Positions 1-14,969 of a stretch of DNA of 64,000 nt are shown one piece after another. The first letter of the stretch is position 1. Every line of letters starts with the position of its first letter. This stretch comes from Pratylenchus scribneri (Eukaryota > Nematoda > Chromadorea > Rhabditida > Pratylenchidae): positions 62,001-126,000 of the forward strand of contig JAQSEB010000095.1 in NCBI GenBank assembly GCA_030063045.1, read 5' to 3'. A model generated the notes under the pieces. It searched no databases. It saw only the letters and a program-made list of their open reading frames with translations, and had not been told where the DNA came from. Made by a program: the position numbers and the translations under genes.

Positions 1-611
1 TTAAAATCTTAGCCCAAAACATGTCAAATATACCCTAGGCATAATTGAATTTGGGGGGTATTTTTAAGAAATTCATAAAAAATCAATATGGGGGTATTTA
101 AAAAAAATAAAAAAAGATAGGCATGTATTTTTTGATGTAGAATATGATTCTAACAAAAGAAATTCGAAAAATTAAAATCTTAGCCCAAAACATGTCAAAT
201 ATACCCTAGGCATAATTGAATTTGGGTCATATTTTTAAGAAATTCATAAAAAATCAATATGGGGGTATTTTAAAAAACTAAAAAATGATAGGCATGTATT
301 TTTTGATGTAGAATATGATTCTAACAAAAGAAATTCGAAAAATTAAAATCTTAGCCCAAAACATGTCAAATATACCCTAGGCATAATTGAATTTGGGGGG
401 TATTTTTTAGAAATTCATAAAAAATCAATATGGGGGTATTTTAAAAAACTAAAAAAAGATAGGCATGTATTTTTTGATGGAGAATATGATTCTAACAAAA
501 GAAATTCGAAAAATTAAAATCTTAGCCTAAAACATGTCAAATATACCCTAGGCATAATTGAATTAGGGGGGTATTTTTTAGAAATTCATAAAAAATCAAT
601 ATGGGGGTATC
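1..611 (+). repeat. A variant block with CTTAGCCC and AAAAAACTAAAAA
   Basis: Monomers here carry ATCTTAGCCCAAAAC, an altered poly-A box with AAAAAACTAAAAA, GGCATG in place of GGCCTG/GGACTG, and GATGTAG next to GATGG. The same variant set recurs only much further on, at about 42.0-42.6 kb, suggesting a common source now separated by some 42 kb. The block grades into TCTGAAC monomers by about position 650. Confidence 0.8.
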
Positions 612-3183
612 TTAAAAAAATAAAAAAGATAGGACTGTATTTTTTGATGGAGAATATGAGTCTAAAAAAAGAAATTCGAAAAATTCAAATTCTGAACTAA
701 AACATGTCAAATATACCCTAGGCATAATTGAATTAGGGGGGTATTTTTTAGAAATTCATAAAAAATCAATAAGGGGGTATCTTAAAAAAATAAAAAAGAT
801 AGGACTGTATTTTTTAATGGAAAATATGATTCTAAAAAAAGAAATTCGAAAAATTCAAATTCTGAACTAAAACATGTCAAATATACCCTAGGCATAATTG
901 AATTAGGGGGGTATTTTTTAGAAATTCATAAAAAATCAATATGGGGGTATCTTAAAAAAATAAAAAAGATAGGACTGTATTTTTTAATGGAGAATATGAT
1001 TCTAAAAAAAGAAATTCGAAAAATTCAAATTCTGAACTAAAACATGTCAAATATACCCTAGGCATAATTGAATTAGGGGGGTATTTTTTAGAAATTCATA
1101 AAAAATCAATAAGGGGGTATCTTAAAAAAATAAAAAAGATAGGACTGTATTTTTTAATGGAGAATATGATTCTAAAAAAAGAAATTCGAAAAATTCAAAT
1201 TCTGAACTAAAACATGTCAAATATACCCTAGGCATAATTGAATTAGGGGGGTATTTTTTAGAAATTCATAAAAAATCAATATGGGGGTATTTTAAAAAAA
1301 TAAAAAAGATAGGACTGTATTTTTTGATGGAGAATATGATTCTAAAAAAAGAATTTTGAAAAAATCAAATTCCAGCCCAGAACATGTCAAATATACCCTA
1401 GGCATAATTGAATTTGGGGGGATATTTTTAGAAATTCATAAAAAATCAATATGGGGGTATCTTAAAAAAATAAAAAAGATAGGACTGTATTTTTTAATGG
1501 AGAATATGATTCTAAAAAAAGAAATTCGAAAAATTCAAATTCTGAACTAAAACATGTCAAATATACCCTAGGCATAATAGAATTAGGGGGGTATTTTTTA
1601 GAAATTCATAAAAAATCAATATGGGGGTATCTTAAAAAAATAAAAAAGATAGGACTGTATTTTTTAATGGAGAATATGATTCTATTAAAAGAATTTCAAA
1701 AAATTCAAATAGTAGCCCAGAAAATGTCAAATATACCCTAGGCATAATTGAATTTGGGGGGATATTTTAGAAATTCATAAAAAATCAATATGGGTGTATT
1801 TTAAAAAAATAAAAAAGATAGGACTTTATTTTTTAATGGAAAATATGATTCTAAAAAAAGAAATTCGAAAAATTCAAATTCTGAACTAAAACATGTCAAA
1901 TATACCCTAGGCATAATTGAATTTGGGGGGATATTTTTAGAAATTCATAAAAAATCAATATGGGGGTATTTTAAAAAAATAAAAAAAGATAGGCCTGTAT
2001 TTTTTAATGGAGAATATGATTCTATTAAAAGAATTTCAAAAAATTCAAATATTAGCCCAGAAAATGTCAAATATACCCTAGGCATAATTGAATTTGGGGG
2101 GATATTTTTAGAAATTCATAAAAAATCAATATGGGTGTATTTTAAAAAAATAAAAAAGATAGGACTGTATTTTTTGATGGAGAATATGAGTCTAAAAAAA
2201 GAAATTCGAAAAATTCAAATTCTGAACTAAAACATGTCAAATATACCCTAGGCATAATTGAATTAGGGGGGTATTTTTTAGAAATTCATAAAAAATCAAT
2301 AAGGGGGTATCTTAAAAAAATAAAAAAGATAGGACTGTATTTTTTAATGGAAAATATGATTCTAAAAAAAGAAATTCGAAAAATTCAAATTCTGAACTAA
2401 AACATGTCAAATATACCCTAGGCATAATTGAATTAGGGGGGTATTTTTTAGAAATTCATAAAAAATCAATATGGGGGTATCTTAAAAAAATAAAAAAGAT
2501 AGGACTGTATTTTTTAATGGAGAATATGATTCTAAAAAAAGAAATTCGAAAAATTCAAATTCTGAACTAAAACATGTCAAATATACCCTAGGCATAATTG
2601 AATTAGGGGGGTATTTTTTAGAAATTCATAAAAAATCAATAAGGGGGTATCTTAAAAAAATAAAAAAGATAGGACTGTATTTTTTAATGGAGAATATGAT
2701 TCTAAAAAAAGAAATTCGAAAAATTCAAATTCTGAACTAAAACATGTCAAATATACCCTAGGCATAATTGAATTAGGGGGGTATTTTTTAGAAATTCATA
2801 AAAAATCAATATGGGGGTATTTTAAAAAAATAAAAAAGATAGGACTGTATTTTTTGATGGAGAATATGATTCTAAAAAAAGAATTTTGAAAAAATCAAAT
2901 TCCAGCCCAGAACATGTCAAATATACCCTAGGCATAATTGAATTTGGGGGGATATTTTTAGAAATTCATAAAAAATCAATATGGGGGTATCTTAAAAAAA
3001 TAAAAAAGATAGGACTGTATTTTTTAATGGAGAATATGATTCTAAAAAAAGAAATTCGAAAAATTCAAATTCTGAACTAAAACATGTCAAATATACCCTA
3101 GGCATAATAGAATTAGGGGGGTATTTTTTAGAAATTCATAAAAAATCAATATGGGGGTATCTTAAAAAAATAAAAAAGATAGG
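612..3183 (+). repeat. 1,530-bp higher-order duplication (9 monomers)
   Basis: Bases about 612-1653 recur at about 2142-3183, offset 1,530 (9 x 170). Diagnostic rare variants line up: ATGAGTCTAAAA at 656 and 2186, the AATAAGGGGG boxes, GAATTTTGAAAAAATC at 1351 and 2881, and CATAATAGAATT at 1574 and 3104. I saw no mismatch within that span. Outside it similarity continues at a lower level. Part of the same unit recurs at 14.04-14.77 kb and 18.0-18.4 kb. Confidence 0.85.
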
Positions 3184-4640
3184 CCTGTATTTTTTGATGG
3201 AGAATATGATTCTATTAAAAGAATTTCAAAAAATTCAAATATTAGCCCAGAAAATGTCAAATATACCCTAGGCATAATTGAATTTGGGGGGATATTTTTA
3301 GAAATTCATAAAAAATCAATATGGGTGTATTTTAAAAAAATAAAAAAGATAGGACTGTATTTTTTAATGGAAAATATGATTCTAAAAAAAGAAATTCGAA
3401 AAATTCAAATTCTGAACTAAAACATGTCAAATATACCCTAGGCATAATTGAATTTGGGGGGTATTTTTTAGAAATTCATAAAAAATCAATATGGGGGTAT
3501 TTTAAAAAAATAAAAAAGATAGGACTGTATTTTTTAATGGAAAATATGATTCTAAAAAAAGAAATTCGAAAAATTCAAATTCTGAACTAAAACATGTCAA
3601 ATATACCCTAGGCATAATTGAATTAGGAGGTATTTTTTAGAAATTCATAAAAAATCAATATGGGGGTATTTAAAAAAAATAAAAAAAGAGAGGCCTGTAT
3701 TTTTTGATGGAGAATATCATTCTAACAAAAGAATTTTAAAAAATTCAAATAGTAGCCCAGAAAATGTCAAATATACCCTAGGCATAATTGAATTTGGGGG
3801 GATATTTTTAGAAATTCATAAAAAATCAATATGGGTGTATTTTAAAAAAATAAAAAAAGATAGGTCTGTATTTTTAAATGGAGAATATGATTCCAATAAA
3901 AGAAATTCAAAAAATTCAAATTCTGAATTAAAACATGTCAAATATACCCTAGGCATAATTGAATTTGGGGGGTATTTTTTAGAAATTCATAAAAAATCAA
4001 TATGGGGGTATTTTAAAAAAATAAAAAAGATAGGACTGTATTTTTTAATGGAAAATATGATTCTAAAAAAAGAAATTCGAAAAATTCAAATTCTGAACTA
4101 AAACATGTCAAATATACCCTAGGCATAATTGAATTTGGGGGGATATTTTTAGAAATTCATAAAAAATCAATATGGGTGTATTTTAAAAAAATAAAAAAAG
4201 ATAGGTCTGTATTTTTAAATGGAGAATATGATTCCAATAAAAGAATTTCAAAAAATTCAAATAGTAGCCCAGAAAATGTCAAATATACCCTAGGCATAAT
4301 TGAATTTGGGGGGATATTTTTAGAAATTCATAAAAAATCAATATGGGGGTATTTTAAAAAAATAAAAAAGATAGGACTGTATTTTTTAATGGAAAATATG
4401 ATTCTAAAAAAAGAAATTCGAAAAATTCAAATTCTGAACTAAAACATGTCAAATATACCCTAGGCATAATTGAATTTGGGGGGTATTTTTTAGAAATTCA
4501 TAAAAAATCAATATGGGGGTATTTTAAAAAAATAAAAAAGATAGGACTGTATTTTTTAATGGAAAATATGATTCTAAAAAAAGAAATTCGAAAAATTCAA
4601 ATTCTGAACTAAAACATGTCAAATATACCCTAGGCATAAT
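3184..4640 (+). repeat. Mixed A monomers with GTAGCCCAG and TCCAATAAAAG variants
   Basis: Monomers alternate between TCTGAAC and GTAGCCCAG types, with local TCCAATAAAAG at about 3892 and 4231. AATTAGGAGG replaces the usual G6 run in several monomers from about 3624. An offset of 341 bp links 3835-4101 and 4176-4442, i.e. a local dimer. No other structure seen. Confidence 0.7.
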
Positions 4641-7600
4641 TGAATTAGGAGGTATTTTTTAGAAATTCATAAAAAATCAATATGGGGGTATTTTAAAAAA
4701 ATAAAAAAGATAGGACTGTATTTTTTAATGGAGAATATGATTCTAAAAAAAGAAATTCGAAAAATTCAAATTCTGAACTAAAACATGTCAAATATACCCT
4801 AGGCATAATTGAATTAGGAGGTATTTTTTAGAAATTCATAAAAAATCAATATGGGGGTATTTTAAAAAAATAAAAAAAGATAGGCCTGTATTTTTTAATG
4901 GAGAATATGAATCTAACAAAAGAATTTTAAAAAATTCAAATAGTAGCCCAGAAAATGTCAAATATACCCTAGGCATAATTGAATTAGGAGGTATTTTTTA
5001 GAAATTCATAAAAAATCAATATGGGGGTATTTAAAAAAAATAAAAAAAGAGAGGCCTGTATTTTTTAATGGAGAATATGATTCTAACAAAAGAATTTTAA
5101 AAAATTCAAATAGTAGCCCAGAAAATGTCAAATATACCCTAGGCATAATTGAATTAGGAGGTATTTTTTAGAAATTCATAAAAAATCAATATGGGGGTAT
5201 TTTAAAAAAATAAAAAAGATTGGACTGTATTTTTTAATGGAAAATATGATTCTAAAAAAAGAAATTCGAAAAATTCAAATTCTGAACTAAAACATGTCAA
5301 ATATACCCTAGGCATAATTGAATTTGGGGGGATATTTTTAGAAATTCATAAAAAATCAATATGGGGGTATTTTAAAAAAATAAAAAAGATAGGACTGTAT
5401 TTTTTAATGGAAAATATGATTCTAAAAAAAGAAATTCGAAAAATTCAAATTCTGAACTAAAACATGTCAAATATTCCCTAGGCATAATTGAATTTGGGGG
5501 GATATTTTTAGAAATTCATAAAAAATCAATATGGGGGTATTTTAAAAAAATAAAAAAGATAGGACTGTATTTTTTAATGGAAAATATGATTCTAAAAAAA
5601 GAAATTCGAAAAATTCAAATTCTGAACTAAAACTTGTCAAATATACCCTAGGCATAATTGAATTAGGAGGTATTTTTTAGAAATTCATAAAAAATCAATA
5701 TGGGGGTATTTTAAAAAAATAAAAAAGATAGGACTGTATTTTTTAATGGAGAATATGATTCTAAAAAAAGAAATTCGAAAAATTCAAATTCTGAACTAAA
5801 ACATGTCAAATATACCCTAGGCATAATTGAATTAGGAGGTATTTTTTAGAAATTCATAAAAAATCAATATGGGGGTATTTTAAAAAAATAAAAAAAGATA
5901 GGCCTGTATTTTTTAATGGAGAATATGATTCTAACAAAAGAATTTTAAAAAATTCAAATAGTAGCCCAGAAAATGTCAAATATACCCTAGGCATAATTGA
6001 ATTAGGAGGTATTTTTTAGAAATTCATAAAAAATCAATATGGGGGTATTTAAAAAAAATAAAAAAAGAGAGGCCTGTATTTTTTGATGGAGAATATCATT
6101 CTAACAAAAGAATTTTAAAAAATTCAAATAGTAGCCCAGAAAATGTCAAATATACCCTAGGCATAATTGAATTGGGTCATATTTTTAAGAAATTCATAAA
6201 AAATCAATATGGGGGTATTTTAAAAAAATAAAAAAAGATAGGCCTGTATTTTATGATGAAGAATATGATTCTAACAAAAGAAATTCGAAAAATTAAAATC
6301 CTAGCCTAAAACATGTCAAATATACCCTAGGCATAATTGAATTGGGTCATATTTTTAAAAAATTCATAAAAAATCAATATGGGGGTATTTTAAAAAAATA
6401 AAAAAAGATAGGCCTGTATTTTATGATGTAGAATATGATTCTAACAAAAGAAATTCGAAAAATTAAAATCCTAGCCTAAAACATGTCAAATATACCCTAG
6501 GCATAATTGAATTGGGTCATATTTTTAAGAAATTCATAAAAAATCAATATGGGGGTATTTTAAAAAAATAAAAAAAGATAGGCCTGTATTTTATGATGAA
6601 GAATATGATTCTAACAAAAGAAATTCGAAAAATTAAAATCCTAGCCTAAAACATGTCAAATATACCCTAGGCATAATTGAATTTGGGTCATATTTTTAAG
6701 AAATTCATAAAAAATCAATATGGGGGTATTTTAAAAAAATAAAAAAGATAGGACTGTATTTTTTGATGGAGAATATGATTCTAAAAAAAGAAATTCGAAA
6801 AATTCAAATTCTGAACTAAAACATGTCAAATATACCCTAGGCATAATTGAATTAGGAGGTATTTTTTAGAAATTCATAAAAAATCAATATGGGGGTATTT
6901 TAAAAAAATAAAAAAGATAGGACTGTATTTTTTGATGGAGAATATGATTCTAAAAAAAGAAATTCGAAAAATTCAAATTCTGAACTAAAACATGTCAAAT
7001 ATACCCTAGGCATAATTGAATTTGGGGGGATATATTTAGAAATTCATAAAAAATCAATATGGGGGTATTTTAAAAAAATAAAAAAGATAGGACTGTATTT
7101 TTTAATGGAAAATATGATTCTAAAAAAAGAAATTCGAAAAATTCAAATCCTAGCTTAAAACATGTCAAATATACCCTAGGCATAATTGAATTTGGGGGGA
7201 TATTTTTAGAAATTCATAAAAAATCAATATGGGGGTATTTTAAAAAAATAAAAAAGATAGGACTGTATTTTTTAATGGAAAATATGATTCTAAAAAAAGA
7301 AATTCGAAAAATTCAAATTCTGAACTAAAACATGTCAAATATTCCCTAGGCATAATTGAATTTGGGGGGATATTTTTAGAAATTCATAAAAAATCAATAT
7401 GGGGGTATTTTAAAAAAATAAAAAAGATAGGACTGTATTTTTTAATGGAAAATATGATTCTAAAAAAAGAAATTCGAAAAATTCAAATTCTGAACTAAAA
7501 CATGTCAAATATACCCTAGGCATAATTGAATTAGGAGGTATTTTTTAGAAATTCATAAAAAATCAATATGGGGGTATTTTAAAAAAATAAAAAAGATAGG

Positions 7601-10600
7601 ACTGTATTTTTTAATGGAGAATATGATTCTAAAAAAAGAAATTCGAAAAATTCAAATTCTGAACTAAAACATGTCAAATATACCCTAGGCATAATTGAAT
7701 TAGGAGGTATTTTTTAGAAATTCATAAAAAATCAATATGGGGGTATTTTAAAAAAATAAAAAAGATAGGACTGTATTTTTTAATGGAAAATATGATTCTA
7801 AAAAAAGAAATTCGAAAAATTCAAATCCTAGCTTAAAACATGTCAAATATACCCTAGGCATAATTGAATTAGGAGGTATTTTTTAGAAATTCATAAAAAA
7901 TCAATATGGGGGTATTTAAAAAAAATAAAAAAAGAGAGGCCTGTATTTTTTGATGGAGAATATCATTCTAACAAAAGAATTTTAAAAAATTCAAATAGTA
8001 GCCCAGAAAATGTCAAATATACCCTAGGCATAATTGAATTGGGTCATATTTTTAAGAAATTCATAAAAAATCAATATGGGGGTATTTTAAAAAAATAAAA
8101 AAAGATAGGCCTGTATTTTTTGATGGAGAATATCATTCTAACAAAAGAATTTTAAAAAATTCAAATAGTAGCCCAGAAAATGTCAAATATACCCTAGGCA
8201 TAATTGAATTGGGTCATATTTTTAAGAAATTCATAAAAAATCAATATGGGGGTATTTTAAAAAAATAAAAAAAGATAGGCCTGTATTTTATGATGAAGAA
8301 TATGATTCTAACAAAAGAAATTCGAAAAATTAAAATCCTAGCCTAAAACATGTCAAATATACCCTAGGCATAATTGAATTGGGTCATATTTTTAAGAAAT
8401 TCATAAAAAATCAATATGGGGGTATTTTAAAAAAATAAAAAAAGATAGGCCTGTATTTTTTAATGGAAAATATGATTCTAAAAAAAGAAATTCGAAAAAT
8501 TCAAATTCTGAACTAAAACATGTCAAATATACCCTAGGCATAATTGAATTTGGGGGGATATTTTTAGAAATTCATAAAAAATCAATATGGGGGTATTTTA
8601 AAAAAATAAAAAAGATAGGACTGTATTTTTTAATGGAAAATATGATTCTAAAAAAAGAAATTCGAAAAATTCAAATCCTAGCTTAAAACATGTCAAATAT
8701 ACCCTAGGCATAATTGAATTTGGGGGGATATTTTTAGAAATTCATAAAAAATCAATATGGGGGTATTTTAAAAAAATAAAAAAGATAGGACTGTATTTTT
8801 TAATGGAAAATATGATTCTAAAAAAAGAAATTCGAAAAATTCAAATTCTGAACTAAAACATGTCAAATATTCCCTAGGCATAATTGAATTTGGGGGGATA
8901 TTTTTAGAAATTCATAAAAAATCAATATGGGGGTATTTTAAAAAAATAAAAAAGATAGGACTGTATTTTTTAATGGAAAATATGATTCTAAAAAAAGAAA
9001 TTCGAAAAATTCAAATTCTGAACTAAAACATGTCAAATATACCCTAGGCATAATTGAATTAGGAGGTATTTTTTAGAAATTCATAAAAAATCAATATGGG
9101 GGTATTTTAAAAAAATAAAAAAGATAGGACTGTATTTTTTAATGAGAATATGATTCTAAAAAAAGAAATTCGAAAAATTCAAATTCTGAACTAAAACATG
9201 TCAAATATACCCTAGGCATAATTGAATTAGGAGGTATTTTTTAGAAATTCATAAAAAATCAATATGGGGGTATTTTAAAAAAATAAAAAAGATAGGACTG
9301 TATTTTTTAATGGAAAATATGATTCTAAAAAAAGAAATTCGAAAAATTCAAATCCTAGCTTAAAACATGTCAAATATACCCTAGGCATAATTGAATTAGG
9401 AGGTATTTTTTAGAAATTCATAAAAAATCAATATGGGGGTATTTTAAAAAAATAAAAAAAGATAGGCCTGTATTTTTTAATGGAGAATATGATTCTAACA
9501 AAAGAATTTTAAAAAATTCAAATAGTAGCCCAGAAAATGTCAAATATACCCTAGGCATAATTGAATTAGGAGGTATTTTTTAGAAATTCATAAAAAATCA
9601 ATATGGGGGTATTTAAAAAAAATAAAAAAAGAGAGGCCTGTATTTTTTGATGGAGAATATCATTCTAACAAAAGAATTTTAAAAAATTCAAATAGTAGCC
9701 CAGAAAATGTCAAATATACCCTAGGCATAATTGAATTGGGTCATATTTTTAAGAAATTCATAAAAAATCAATATGGGGGTATTTTAAAAAAATAAAAAAA
9801 GATAGGCCTGTATTTTATGATGAAGAATATGATTCTAACAAAAGAAATTCGAAAAATTAAAATCCTAGCCTAAAACATGTCAAATATACCCTAGGCATAA
9901 TTGAATTGGGTCATATTTTTAAGAAATTCATAAAAAATCAATATGGGGGTATTTTAAAAAAATAAAAAAAGATTGGCCTGTATTTTATGATGTAGAATAT
10001 GATTCTAACAAAAGAAATTCGAAAAATTAAAATCCTAGCCTAAAACATGTCAAATATACCCTAGGCATAATTGAATTGGGTCATATTTTTAAGAAATTCA
10101 TAAAAAATCAATATGGGGGTATTTTAAAAAAATAAAAAAGATAGGACTGTATTTTTTGATGGAGAATATGATTCTAAAAAAAGAAATTCGAAAAATTCAA
10201 ATTCTGAACTAAAACATGTCAAATATACCCTAGGCATAATTGAATTAGGAGGTATTTTTTAGAAATTCATAAAAAATCAATATGGGGGTATTTTAAAAAA
10301 ATAAAAAAGATTGGACTGTATTTTTTAATGGAAAATATGATTCTAAAAAAAGAAATTCGAAAAATTCAAATTCTGAACTAAAACATGTCAAATATACCCT
10401 AGGCATAATTGAATTTGGGGGGATATTTTTAGAAATTCATAAAAAATCAATATGGGGGTATTTTAAAAAAATAAAAAAGATAGGACTGTATTTTTTAATG
10501 GAAAATATGATTCTAAAAAAAGAAATTCGAAAAATTCAAATCCTAGCTTAAAACATGTCAAATATACCCTAGGCATAATTGAATTTGGGGGGATATTTTT

Positions 10601-12100
10601 AGAAATTCATAAAAAATCAATATGGGGGTATTTTAAAAAAATAAAAAAGATAGGACTGTATTTTTTAATGGAAAATATGATTCTAAAAAAAGAAATTCGA
10701 AAAATTCAAATTCTGAACTAAAACATGTCAAATATTCCCTAGGCATAATTGAATTTGGGGGGATATTTTTAGAAATTCATAAAAAATCAATATGGGGGTA
10801 TTTTAAAAAAATAAAAAAAGATTGGCCTGTATTTTTTAATGGAAAATATGATTCTAAAAAAAGAAATTCGAAAAATTCAAATTCTGAACTAAAACATGTC
10901 AAATATACCCTAGGCATAATTGAATTAGGAGGTATTTTTTAGAAATTCATAAAAAATCAATATGGGGGTATTTTAAAAAAATAAAAAAGATAGGACTGTA
11001 TTTTTTAATGGAGAATATGATTCTAAAAAAAGAAATTCGAAAAATTCAAATTCTGAACTAAAACATGTCAAATATACCCTAGGCATAATTGAATTAGGAG
11101 GTATTTTTTAGAAATTCATAAAAAATCAATATGGGGGTATTTTAAAAAAATAAAAAAAGATAGGCCTGTATTTTTTAATGGAGAATATGATTCTAACAAA
11201 AGAATTTTAAAAAATTCAAATAGTAGCCCAGAAAATGTCAAATATACCCTTGGCATAATTGAATTAGGAGGTATTTTTTAGAAATTCATAAAAAATCAAT
11301 ATGGGGGTATTTAAAAAAAATAAAAAAAGAGAGGCCTGTATTTTTTGATGGAGAATATCATTCTAACAAAAGAATTTTAAAAAATTCAAATAGTAGCCCA
11401 GAAAATGTCAAATATACCCTAGGCATAATTGAATTGGGTCATATTTTTAAGAAATTCATAAAAAATCAATATGGGGGTATTTTAAAAAAATAAAAAAAGA
11501 TAGGCCTGTATTTTATGATGAAGAATATGATTCTAACAAAATAAATTCGAAAAATTAAAATCCTAGCCTAAAACATGTCAAATATACCCTAGGCATAATT
11601 GAATTGGGTCATATTTTTAAGAAATTCATAAAAAATCAATATGGGGGTATTTTAAAAAAATAAAAAAAGATAGGCCTGTATTTTATGATGTAGAATATGA
11701 TTCTAACAAAAGAAATTCGAAAAATTCAAATTCTGAACTAAAACATGTCAAATATACCCTAGGCATAATTGAATTGGGTCATATTTTTAAGAAATTCATA
11801 AAAAATCAATATGGGGGTATTTTAAAAAAATAAAAAAAGATAGGCCTGTATTTTATGATGAAGAATATGATTCTAACAAAAGAAATTCGAAAAATTAAAA
11901 TCCTAGCCTAAAACATGTCAAATATACCCTAGGCATAATTGAATTTGGGTCATATTTTTAAGAAATTCATAAAAAATCAATATGGGGGTATTTTAAAAAA
12001 ATAAAAAAGATAGGACTGTATTTTTTGATGGAGAATATGATTCTAAAAAAAGAAATTCGAAAAATTCAAATTCTGAACTAAAACATGTCAAATATACCCT
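4640..12100 (+). repeat. About 1.87-kb (11-mer) and 1.53-kb (9-mer) higher-order repeats
   Basis: The rare variant ATATTCCCTAGG marks one monomer per unit, at 5471, 7339, 8867 and 10732. The spacings of 1,868, 1,528 and 1,865 bp equal 11, 9 and 11 monomers of about 170 bp. A second marker, CCTAGCTTAAAAC, falls in step near 7149, 8675 and 10540. Units run through AATTAGGAGG, GTAGCCCAG, AATTGGGTCAT with TTTTATGATGAAG, then TCTGAAC monomers. The 9-mer looks like an 11-mer that lost two monomers by unequal exchange. Confidence 0.8.
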
Positions 12101-13860
12101 AGGCATAATTGAATTAGGGGGGTATTTTTCAGAAATTCATAAAAAATCAATATGGGGGTATCTTAAAAAAATAAAAAAGATAGGACTGTATTTTTTGATG
12201 GAGAATATGATTCTAAAAAAAGAAATTCGAAAAATTCAAATTCTGAACTAAAACATGTCAAATATACCCTAGGCATAATTGAATTAGGGGGGTATTTTTT
12301 AGAAATTCATAAAAAATCAATATGGGGGTATCTTAAAAAAATAAAAAAGATAGGACTGTATTTTTTGATGGAGAATATGAGTCTAAAAAAAGAAATTCGA
12401 AAAATTCAAATTCTGAACTAAAACATGTCAAATATACCCTAGGCATAATTGAATTAGGGGGGTATTTTTTAGAAATTCATAAAAAATCAATAAGGGGGTA
12501 TTTTAAAAAAATAAAAAAAGATAGGCCTGTATTTTATGATGAAGAATATGATTCTAACAAAAGAAATTCGAAAAATTAAAATCCTAGCCTAAAACATGTC
12601 AAATATACCCTAGGCATAATTGAATTTGGGTCATATTTTTAAGAAATTCATAAAAAATCAATATGGGGGTATTTTAAAAAAATAAAAAAAGATAGGCCTG
12701 TATTTTATGATGAAGAATATGATTCTAACAAAAGAAATTCGAAAAATTAAAATCCTAGCCTAAAACATGTCAAATATACCCTAGGCATAATTGAATTTGG
12801 GTCATATTTTTAAGAAATTCATAAAAAATCAATATGGGGGTATTTTAAAAAAATAAAAAAAGATAGGCCTGTATTTTATGATGAAGAATATGATTCTAAC
12901 AAAAGAAATTCGAAAAATTAAAATCCTAGCCTAAAACATGTCAAATATACCCTAGGCATAATTGAATTAGGGGGGTATTTTTTAGAAATTCATAAAAAAT
13001 CAATAAGGGGGTATTTTAAAAAAATAAAAAAAGATAGGCCTGTATTTTATGATGAAGAATATGATTCTAACAAAAGAAATTCGAAAAATTAAAATCCTAG
13101 CCTAAAACATGTCAAATATACCCTAGGCATAATTGAATTTGGGTCATATTTTTAAGAAATTCATAAAAAATCAATATGGGGGTATTTTAAAAAAATAAAA
13201 AAAGATAGGCCTGTATTTTATGATGAAGAATATGATTCTAACAAAAGAAATTCGAAAAATTAAAATCCTAGCCTAAAACATGTCAAATATACCCTAGGCA
13301 TAATTGAATTTGGGTCATATTTTTAAGAAATTCATAAAAAATCAATATGGGGGTATTTTAAAAAAATAAAAAAAGATAGGCCTGTATTTTATGATGAAGA
13401 ATATGATTCTAACAAAAGAAATTCGAAAAATTAAAATCCTAGCCTAAAACATGTCAAATATACCCTAGGCATAATTGAATTTGGGTCATATTTTTAAGAA
13501 ATTCATAAAAAATCAATATGGGGGTATTTTAAAAAAATAAAAAAAGATAGGCCTGTATTTTATGATGAAGAATATGATTCTAACAAAAGAAATTCGAAAA
13601 ATTAAAATCCTAGCCTAAAACATGTCAAATATACCCTAGGCATAATTGAATTTGGGTCATATTTTTAAGAAATTCATAAAAAATCAATATGGGGGTATTT
13701 TAAAAAAATAAAAAAAGATAGGCCTGTATTTTATGATGAAGAATATGATTCTAACAAAAGAAATTCGAAAAATTAAAATCCTAGCCTAAAACATGTCAAA
13801 TATACCCTAGGCATAATTGAATTTGGGTCATATTTTTAAGAAATTCATAAAAAATCAATA
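12100..13860 (+). repeat. Near-homogeneous 171-bp monomer run
   Basis: From about 12.5 kb the monomers are almost the same unit: AATTTGGGTCAT, TTTTATGATGAAGAAT, TTCTAACAAAAG and CCTAGCC. TGAATTT marks at 12621, 12792, 13134 and 13305 give an exact 171-bp period. AATAAGGGGG with AATTAGG recurs 513 bp apart (about 12491 and 13004), a trimer. The 171-bp length is one base more than the flanking blocks. Confidence 0.8.
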
Positions 13861-14772
13861 TGGGGGTATTTTAAAAAAATAAAAAAGATAGGACTGTATT
13901 TTTTGATGGAGAATATGATTCTAAAAAAAGAAATTCGAAAAATTCAAATTCTGAACTAAAACATGTCAAATATACCCTAGGCATAATTGAATTAGGGGGG
14001 TATTTTTTAGAAATTCATAAAAAATCAATATGGGGGTATCTTAAAAAAATAAAAAAGATAGGACTGTATTTTTTGATGGAGAATATGAGTCTAAAAAAAG
14101 AAATTCGAAAAATTCAAATTCTGAACTAAAACATGTCAAATATACCCTAGGCATAATTGAATTAGGGGGGTATTTTTTAGAAATTCATAAAAAATCAATA
14201 AGGGGGTATCTTAAAAAAATAAAAAAGATAGGACTGTATTTTTTAATGGAAAATATGATTCTAAAAAAAGAAATTCGAAAAATTCAAATTCTGAACTAAA
14301 ACATGTCAAATATACCCTAGGCATAATTGAATTAGGGGGGTATTTTTTAGAAATTCATAAAAAATCAATATGGGTGTATCTTAAAAAAATAAAAAAGATA
14401 GGACTGTATTTTTTAATGGAGAATATGATTCTAAAAAAAGAAATTCGAAAAATTCAAATTCTGAACTAAAACATGTCAAATATACCCTAGGCATAATTGA
14501 ATTAGGGGGGTATTTTTTAGAAATTCATAAAAAATCAATAAGGGGGTATCTTAAAAAAATAAAAAAGATAGGACTGTATTTTTTAATGGAGAATATGATT
14601 CTAAAAAAAGAAATTCGAAAAATTCAAATTCTGAACTAAAACATGTCAAATATACCCTAGGCATAATTGAATTAGGGGGGTATTTTTTAGAAATTCATAA
14701 AAAATCAATATGGGGGTATTTTAAAAAAATAAAAAAGATAGGACTGTATTTTTTGATGGAGAATATGATTCT
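13861..14772 (+). repeat. Partial third copy of the 0.6-3.2 kb unit
   Basis: ATGAGTCTAAAA at 14085 matches 656 and 2186, and the order of AATAAGGGGG and ATGGGGG boxes follows 612-1343 at offset 13,429. One clear difference is ATGGGTGTATC near 14379. The match ends at about 14772, where TCTATTAAAAG replaces TCTAAAAAAAG. This is the same HOR about 13 kb away. Confidence 0.75.
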
Positions 14773-14969
14773 ATTAAAAGAATTTCAAAAAATTCAAATA
14801 GTAGCCCAGAAAATGTCAAATATACCCTAGGCATAATTGAATTTGGGGGGATATTTTTAGAAATTCATAAAAAATCAATATGGGGGTATCTTAAAAAAAT
14901 AAAAAAGATAGAACTGTATTTTTTAATGGAAAATATGATTCTAAAAAAAGAAATTCGAAAAATTCAAAT

